Part shown: positions 34,980 to 39,902 of the stretch, one piece after another
Numbering within the stretch: the stretch's first letter is position 1
How the letters are laid out: the number at the start of each line of letters is the position of its first letter
From: an uncultured Burkholderiaceae bacterium
GTDB taxonomy: Bacteria; Pseudomonadota; Gammaproteobacteria; Burkholderiales; Burkholderiaceae
Direction of reading: 5' to 3'
NCBI GenBank assembly: GCA_937871985.1
Contig: CALMPB010000094.1
Span: 1 to 39,902 of the forward strand
DNA: 39,902 nucleotides
The notes under the pieces: model-generated
The model's input: the letters and a program-made list of their open reading frames with translations, nothing else
Told to the model about the DNA's origin: nothing
Databases searched by the model: none
Program-made: the position numbers and the translations under genes

Positions 34980-36062
34980 ATGAATGCTACGTTATTGAAA
35001 GAACGGGCGCAGAGCGCCGCGGCGCGGCTGGCCAACGCGGACAGTCCGCTGATACGCAATGCCTGGTATGTGGCGGCCATGTCCAGCGAGGTGGGCCGGG
35101 AACTGCTGGAGCGCACCTTGCTCGAGCGCAGCGTTGTCTTGTTCCGCAGGCAGGACGGCACGGCCGTCGCCATGCAGAATCGATGCGCGCATCGTTCCTT
35201 CCCTTTGTCCAACGGCAGCCTGGAAGGCGACAAGCTGGTCTGTGGATACCACGGCTTCGCCTACGAGGCGGATGGCCGGTGCTCGCATGTCCCCAGCCAG
35301 GCCGTCGAGCCCAGGAACATCTGCGTGAAGTCCTATCCGGTCATCGAGCGCGGCTCCTTTGTGTGGATATGGATGGGCGTCCCCGACGAGGCCGATCCAT
35401 GCCTGCTGCCCAATTTCGAATGGATGGTTTCCGATGCCTGGAAACGTTCGTTCATCTACATGAAGCTGGCGGGCAGCTACGTCCATCTGCACGAGAACAT
35501 CCTGGATCTGAGCCACTTGAGCTATCTGCACATGGGATCGTCGTTCGGCACCAAAGAACATGCGACGACGCGGCCCGTCGTCACCATCAACGACCGGCAG
35601 ATAGAAATCTGGCGCGACGTGGAATGCCGGCTTCCCCCCATGCTGGGCGAGCCGCTGGGCTGGGCCGGCCATCGGGGCATCCGCCGCTCTGGAACCGAGT
35701 GGATCTCGCCGGCCATGGTGATGAATACCGTCGAACTGACCAACCTGGAATTCCCGGATCGAAATCCGCCCTCTGTGCCGACCGGAAAAATCGCCCATCT
35801 CATTACGCCGGAAACCAGGACGTCCCTGCACTATTTCGTCACCTTCAACCGCAACTACGTTCCGGATGCCGAAGGGGCGACGGAATTCATCAGGAATGCG
35901 CAATACAAGGCATTGCAGGAAGACGCCTTTGCCATGCAGAGAATCCAGGAGGTGGCCAGCATGGATTCGGATCCCGACTTCTTCGAGGTCGACGTGGCCG
36001 CGGATCAGGCGGGCATTGCCATGCGCAAGCGCCTGAAGCAATTGATCGATATGGAGAGTTGA
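34980..36062 (+). CDS. Rieske non-heme iron oxygenase, VanA-like
   Basis: A 360-residue oxygenase alpha subunit. The Rieske motif is C69-A-H71-X16-C88-G-Y-H91 and the iron site D176-X2-H179-X4-H184 (HENILDLSHLSYLH). The opening IRNAWYVAAMSSEV is VanA-like. It shares architecture with the oxygenase at 3261 but is a distinct, GC-rich gene. The ATG at 34980 is 11 nt after the hmgA stop; the frame upstream of it lies inside hmgA. It probably hydroxylates or demethylates an aromatic acid feeding homogentisate or an analogue. No reductase is encoded nearby. Confidence 0.93.
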   Translation: MNATLLKERAQSAAARLANADSPLIRNAWYVAAMSSEVGRELLERTLLERSVVLFRRQDGTAVAMQNRCAHRSFPLSNGSLEGDKLVCGYHGFAYEADGRCSHVPSQAVEPRNICVKSYPVIERGSFVWIWMGVPDEADPCLLPNFEWMVSDAWKRSFIYMKLAGSYVHLHENILDLSHLSYLHMGSSFGTKEHATTRPVVTINDRQIEIWRDVECRLPPMLGEPLGWAGHRGIRRSGTEWISPAMVMNTVELTNLEFPDRNPPSVPTGKIAHLITPETRTSLHYFVTFNRNYVPDAEGATEFIRNAQYKALQEDAFAMQRIQEVASMDSDPDFFEVDVAADQAGIAMRKRLKQLIDMES

Positions 36063-36091
36063 CATAGCGCGGCCGGTTCGCGCCTGTGGAT

Positions 36092-36118
36092 CCCGCCTTG
36101 GCGGGCGTGGCGGTTTTT
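36092..36118 (+). terminator. probable intrinsic terminator after the Rieske gene
   Basis: CCGCC (36093-36097) can pair with GGCGG (36109-36113), followed directly by five T residues. A competing tight hairpin, CCCGCC-TT-GGCGGG, lies at 36092-36105. It sits 30 nt after the Rieske stop and would reduce read-through into the binding-protein gene. Confidence 0.5.
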
Positions 36119-36152
36119 AAGGGCATCAATGATTAAATCTGGAGACAAACCA

Positions 36153-37304
36153 ATGAAATTCAAGCAAAGACTTGCCGTGTTGTTGTTCTTGTTGGGCCTG
36201 ACTGCGCAGGCCTATGCCGAAAACCTGAATATAGGCGTCATTCTTTCCCTGACCGGGCCGGTGGCGTCCATGGGGATACCGGCGAATAAAACCATTTCGC
36301 TGTGGCCGAAGAAAATCGCCGGATACGACGTGCATTACACCGTACTGGACGACGGATCCGACCCCACCAAGGCTACGCTGGCCGCCCGCAAATTGACGAC
36401 CGAGTATGCGGCGGACGTGCTCGTAGGCCCGAACATCACGCCGACTTCGCTGGCGGCCATGCAGGTGGCGGCGGAAACCAAGACAGCCATGCTGAGCCTG
36501 GCGGGCGGAGGCGCGCTGGTTCTGCCCCAGGACGGGCCGCGGCGCTGGGTGTTCAAAATGCCTCCGAGCGAGAGCATTCAGCTTACATTGATCTTCAACA
36601 ATATGAAAAAGAACGGCCAGAAGAAGCTGGGCCTCGTTGCGCAGAACAATGCTTACGGCCAGACCTTCGTCGACGTGATCAACAAGATGGCGGCCGGCGC
36701 CGGCATCGATGTCGTCGCCACGGAACGCTTCGGCGGCACCGACACCAGCTTTGTCTCGCAAGGCCTGAAGCTGCTTGCGGCCAAGCCCGAGGCCGTGTTG
36801 ATCGTGGCGTCCGGAACGCCCTCCACGCTGCCGCAGCTCGAACTCTACAAGCGGGGATACGCCGGAACCGTCTACCAGACGCAGGCGGTTGCCGACAACG
36901 ATTTCCTGCGCATCGGCGGCAAGGCGGTGGAGGGAACCATCATCCCGGTTTCTCCGGTACTGGTGGCTGCCCAACTGCCGCAAAACAATGTCGTCAAGCC
37001 GGTGGCCATGCGTTACGTCAAGGCCTACCAGTCGAGCTATGGCAATGAAACGCCTTCGTTGTTCGGCGGCACGGCCTGGGACGTCTTCTTGATGCTTGAA
37101 AGCGCGGTTCCGGTCGCGCTGGAAAAAGCCAAGCCCGGAACCCCCGAGTTCCGGGTGGCCTTGCGGGATGCCATCGAGCGCGGCAAAGAGCTCGTGCTGA
37201 CGCAGGGCGTCTATACCATGACGCCTCAGGATCATAATGGCGCCGATGAGCGCAGCCAGGTCTTGATCAAGGTCGAGAACGGCGCCTGGCGCTACATGGA
37301 ATGA
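36153..37304 (+). CDS. ABC transporter substrate-binding protein, Liv type (orphan)
   Basis: A 383-residue periplasmic binding protein of the LivJ/K fold. The Sec signal KFKQRLAVLLFLLGLTAQAYA is cleaved near residue 22, and the mature part begins ENLNIGVILSLTGPVASMG. GGAG lies 9 nt before the ATG at 36153; the ATG at 36129 would add eight polar residues ahead of the signal. It follows the Rieske oxygenase on the same strand with a likely terminator between them. No transporter core adjoins it. It is one of three binding proteins here that lack their own permease and ATPase. Confidence 0.91.
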   Translation: MKFKQRLAVLLFLLGLTAQAYAENLNIGVILSLTGPVASMGIPANKTISLWPKKIAGYDVHYTVLDDGSDPTKATLAARKLTTEYAADVLVGPNITPTSLAAMQVAAETKTAMLSLAGGGALVLPQDGPRRWVFKMPPSESIQLTLIFNNMKKNGQKKLGLVAQNNAYGQTFVDVINKMAAGAGIDVVATERFGGTDTSFVSQGLKLLAAKPEAVLIVASGTPSTLPQLELYKRGYAGTVYQTQAVADNDFLRIGGKAVEGTIIPVSPVLVAAQLPQNNVVKPVAMRYVKAYQSSYGNETPSLFGGTAWDVFLMLESAVPVALEKAKPGTPEFRVALRDAIERGKELVLTQGVYTMTPQDHNGADERSQVLIKVENGAWRYME

Positions 37305-37376
37305 CCGCTTGACGTCATTGCCGGGACGCGCGCCGGGCTGCGGCGGTCTTTGGCGTCCCAGCGCCAGGGCGGCGCA

Positions 37377-38960
37377 CTAGCTGGCGAAAATGCGGCGCTG
37401 GGCCAGTATGACGATGGCGCCGCAAATGGCCAGCACGGCAATCAGGCGGTACATGTCTTCGCTGGCGATCAGCATGGCCTGGCGGCTTATCAGGGTGTCC
37501 AGCGCCGCCAGGGCCTGGCGGCTTGCCTCGCCGGCGCTGAAGCCGTGCGCCGTCAGCGCGGCCTCGATGTGTTCCAGCCACTGGCGGGTCGCCGCGGCAT
37601 TCCGGCCGGTTTCGTCCACGAGCGAGGCGTGCACGCTTAGCCAGCGATTCTGCATCAGCACCGAGCCGATGGCCGAGGCGAGCGATCCGGCGATCTGGCG
37701 CATCAGGTTCTTGCTTTGGTAGCCATGGGCGAAGGTGTCGTCGTCCAGGCCCCGGAACGTCAGCCCGGCTATCGGTATGACGACCATGACGCCGAACAGC
37801 CCCTTCATGGCCAGGGCGGGAATCAACGCGCCGGCCGGGGTATCGGGAGGCAGCATGGAAAACCGCCATGCGGCGGCGGCCAGGATCAGCATGCCCGCCG
37901 TCACCAGTATTTTCTTGCGTTGCAGGCGGCGCGCATTGCGCAGGTAGATCAGTATGCCCACGAAGCTGATGGTTCCGGCGAAGGTGTTGAGCCAACCTAC
38001 GGTCTGGATGGGAAGACCCATGCCCTGCTCGGCATAGATCGGGAACAGGTAGCTGTTCAGGTAGTTGAGCAGGTAATACATGAAATACAAGGCCAGCCCG
38101 GTCAGGTAGACGGGGTTGCGCAGCGCCCTGAGCTGGAGCAGGGGCGCCTGCTGGTTCCATTGATGGCGCAAGAAACCGGCCAGAAGCAAGGCGCCGGCCA
38201 GGGCGATCAGCGCCGGTCGGGCGGGGTGGGAAAGCAGATCGAAGCGGGCTTCGCTCATGGCTATTTGAAGCAGCGCCGCGGCGGCGCCGAACCATAGCAG
38301 CGGGCCGAGCAAGGGCTTTTCATGGAGGGTGCCGGGACGGGCGTTCGGCAACAGCAGCCAGGCGCCCAGCACGGCGGCGACGGCAAACGGCAGAACGGCA
38401 TAGAAAACGTCCTGCCAGACGCCGTGGTCGATGATTTCGGCGGCAATGGCCGGAGCCATCGCCGAGGCGGCGAAGATGCCGATGATGAAAATACGTTGCG
38501 CGCGCGGCCGATGCTCGGGGGCGAACATCAGCAGGATCAGCACGCGGCTGCTGGTGAACAGGGCGCCGCCGCCCACGCCCTGGATGAACCGGGCGGCGGT
38601 GAGTTCGGCCAGGCCTGTGCTGGAGGCCGCCATGAGCGTGCCGGCAATGAAAACGGCAAGCGCCGCCGTAAGGTAGTGCCGGTAGCCGAACTGCCTGGCC
38701 AGCCATTGCTGCTTGACGATCATCAGCATGCTGCCGATGGCGTAGGCGGATTGCACCAGGGCGAACGAGCGCTGGTCGGCGTCTATGCCGCCCATGATGT
38801 GGCTGGCCGAGAACACAAAGACGATGTTCTCGAAGAATTCCACCGAGACGATCAGCGCCAGCACGACCATGCTCCAGGAGCGGCGTTGTGCGCGCGTGAG
38901 ATAGCGCGCGGTGGCGGCGCGCAGCTTTCTGTCGCCGGACAGCAGGTTGGCGGTGTTCAT
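37377..38960 (-). CDS. MFS transporter, DHA2-type
   Basis: A 527-residue inner-membrane transporter of the major facilitator superfamily. Length and the number of hydrophobic segments suggest the 14-helix DHA2 (EmrB-like) group. LTAARFIQGVGGGALFTSSRVLIL matches the motif C-like helix region, and YQSKNLMRQIAGSLASAIGSVLMQNR resembles the EmrB C-terminal half. It has a long periplasmic or cytosolic segment rich in Ala/Arg before the last helix. These transporters usually export hydrophobic compounds with protons. No membrane-fusion or outer-membrane partner lies next to it. It is convergent with the binding protein and divergent from the thiolase gene; the link to the catabolic genes is unclear. 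Confidence 0.9.
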   Translation of the reverse strand: MNTANLLSGDRKLRAATARYLTRAQRRSWSMVVLALIVSVEFFENIVFVFSASHIMGGIDADQRSFALVQSAYAIGSMLMIVKQQWLARQFGYRHYLTAALAVFIAGTLMAASSTGLAELTAARFIQGVGGGALFTSSRVLILLMFAPEHRPRAQRIFIIGIFAASAMAPAIAAEIIDHGVWQDVFYAVLPFAVAAVLGAWLLLPNARPGTLHEKPLLGPLLWFGAAAALLQIAMSEARFDLLSHPARPALIALAGALLLAGFLRHQWNQQAPLLQLRALRNPVYLTGLALYFMYYLLNYLNSYLFPIYAEQGMGLPIQTVGWLNTFAGTISFVGILIYLRNARRLQRKKILVTAGMLILAAAAWRFSMLPPDTPAGALIPALAMKGLFGVMVVIPIAGLTFRGLDDDTFAHGYQSKNLMRQIAGSLASAIGSVLMQNRWLSVHASLVDETGRNAAATRQWLEHIEAALTAHGFSAGEASRQALAALDTLISRQAMLIASEDMYRLIAVLAICGAIVILAQRRIFAS

Positions 38961-39136
38961 GTGGGCACGGAATCCTTGGCGGAATTATAGCGAGTGCATG
39001 GCTTGTTCGCCGGTGCCGGGTTTCAAAAACGGCGCGGCCGACCTATGATTGCGGCAGTGCGGGCGGACTTGCCCCGGGAGTGCGGGCTGATTCCGAGGCT
39101 CACGCTCCTGACATCACACATATACCGGAGATCTGC

Positions 39137-39902
39137 ATGACGGAAATTGCCGTTCCCTACGGAGCCTACTGGTCGACCCCTTTTGCGCGCTGGCAGGGAA
39201 GCCTGGCGCACTTGCACAGCCTGAGGTTTGCCGCACACGTGGCGAAGGCCGCATTGCGGCACAGGAATATCGAGCCGGACGCATTCGATGCCGGGGTGCT
39301 GGGCATGTCCATACCCCAGCGCAATTCGTTCTATGGCCTGCCCTGGCTGATGGGCGAGATCGGCGCGACTTCCGTGGCCGGGCCGACCGTCAGCCAGGCT
39401 TGCGCAACCAGCGCGCGGGTGCTGCAGACGGCGGCGTCCGAAATCCGCGAAGGCGCCGCCACGGTGTCGCTGGCGGTGACCGCCGACCGCATTTCAAACG
39501 GGCCGCAAATCTACTATCCCGCTCCGCACGGTCCCGGCGGCAGCGGCGAGCACGAGAACATGGTGCTTGAAAGCTTCGAGCGCGATCCGTTCGCCGGGGT
39601 CGCCATGATCCAGACCGCCGAGAACGTGGCGGCCGAGCACGGCATCGACACCGCCATGCAGAACGAGCTTACGCTGTGCCGCTACGAGCAGTACAAGGAC
39701 GCATGCAAGAATGATTCGGCCTTCCTGCGCACCTTCATGGAACTGCCGTTCGAGGTGCCCGACGCCCGGTTCAAGCGCACGCAGGGCGTGCTCGAGGGCG
39801 ACGAGGGAATTTTCCCGACCACGGCCGAAAAGCTGGCGGCCTTGAAGCCCGTGCTGCCCGGCGGCACGGTCACCTATGGCGGCCAGACGCATCCCGCCGA
39901 TG
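39137..39902 (+). CDS. thiolase family protein (acetyl-CoA acyltransferase type), N-terminal part
   Basis: The frame is open from an ATG at 39137 (CGGAG 6 nt upstream) to the window edge, giving 255 residues. The active-site cysteine lies in TVSQACATSARVLQTAA, the thiolase nucleophile motif, near residue 88. The stretch AVTADRISNGPQIYYPAPHGPGGSGEHE follows where thiolases usually have the AGGxExMS loop, so it belongs to a divergent thiolase branch. The catalytic C-terminal His and Cys are beyond the window. It probably cleaves or forms a beta-ketoacyl-CoA, which would fit the last step of an aromatic or acyl degradation route. It is divergent from the MFS gene (176 nt apart). Confidence 0.9.
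   Translation, partial: MTEIAVPYGAYWSTPFARWQGSLAHLHSLRFAAHVAKAALRHRNIEPDAFDAGVLGMSIPQRNSFYGLPWLMGEIGATSVAGPTVSQACATSARVLQTAASEIREGAATVSLAVTADRISNGPQIYYPAPHGPGGSGEHENMVLESFERDPFAGVAMIQTAENVAAEHGIDTAMQNELTLCRYEQYKDACKNDSAFLRTFMELPFEVPDARFKRTQGVLEGDEGIFPTTAEKLAALKPVLPGGTVTYGGQTHPAD

Noticed and set aside
37323..37359. GGGACGC / GCGTCCC inverted repeat between the binding protein and the MFS gene
   Set aside because: The 23-nt loop and lack of a T-run make it a poor terminator; a 7-bp GC repeat can occur by chance here.
1..39902. Search for tRNA, rRNA, CRISPR arrays, insertion sequences and phage genes
   Set aside because: I saw no cloverleaf-like tRNA ends, no regularly spaced direct repeats and no transposase or integrase product, so none is reported.

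Overview
The window is a dense, GC-rich stretch of catabolic and transport genes. Multiple Liv-type (branched-chain amino-acid family) ABC importers sit beside Rieske oxygenases, amidases, and MarR, IclR and LysR regulators. This fits a soil betaproteobacterium of the Burkholderiales, most likely Alcaligenaceae (Achromobacter/Bordetella-like). The taxon is an inference from composition and gene content. There are no rRNA, tRNA, CRISPR or transposase genes. The first ~5 kb is visibly AT-richer in codon usage than the rest and may have a different history.

Layout. (1) 0.1-5 kb: a periplasmic binding protein and a YtcJ-type amidohydrolase, divergent from a VanA-like Rieske oxygenase followed by a MarR regulator. 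An inverted repeat overlaps both divergent promoters. (2) 5-10.5 kb: a hot-dog thioesterase (minus strand), then a binding protein, a fused LivH-LivM permease and two ATPases, forming a complete importer. (3) 10.5-14.6 kb: a phthalate-dioxygenase-like Rieske oxygenase divergent from a Gfo/Idh/MocA dehydrogenase that resembles phthalate dihydrodiol dehydrogenase. Two paralogous MarR regulators flank the pair, and a perfect 22-bp palindrome lies between them. (4) 14.6-29.9 kb: an amidase, an IclR regulator, and an ~11-kb minus-strand operon hyuA - degenerate short hyuB - hyuB - AtzA/TrzN-like amidohydrolase - binding protein - livH - livM - livG - livF. A second amidase is divergent from hyuA. 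(5) 29.9-37.3 kb: a binding protein and a LysR regulator, divergent from VOC protein - SDR - homogentisate dioxygenase (hmgA) - VanA-like Rieske oxygenase - binding protein. (6) 37.3-39.9 kb: a DHA2-type MFS transporter and the start of a thiolase.

The most notable unit is block 4. I read it as an IclR-controlled pathway for an N-heterocyclic or cyclic-amide compound: uptake by the Liv importer, hydrolysis by the AtzA-like enzyme, ATP-dependent ring opening by HyuA/HyuB, and amide cleavage by the amidases. One 30-bp tripartite motif (GTTTC-N7-GAAA-N4-GTTTC) occurs at three places: in front of hyuA, in front of the importer binding-protein gene, and in front of the IclR gene itself. This ties the unit together as a regulon. 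The second HyuB-like subunit is short and has lost conserved His/Asp positions kept in its full-length neighbour, which suggests a non-catalytic partner.

Across the window there are five binding proteins but only two sets of permease and ATPase genes, and three Rieske oxygenases but no reductase or ferredoxin gene. Several enzymes must therefore borrow partners encoded elsewhere.
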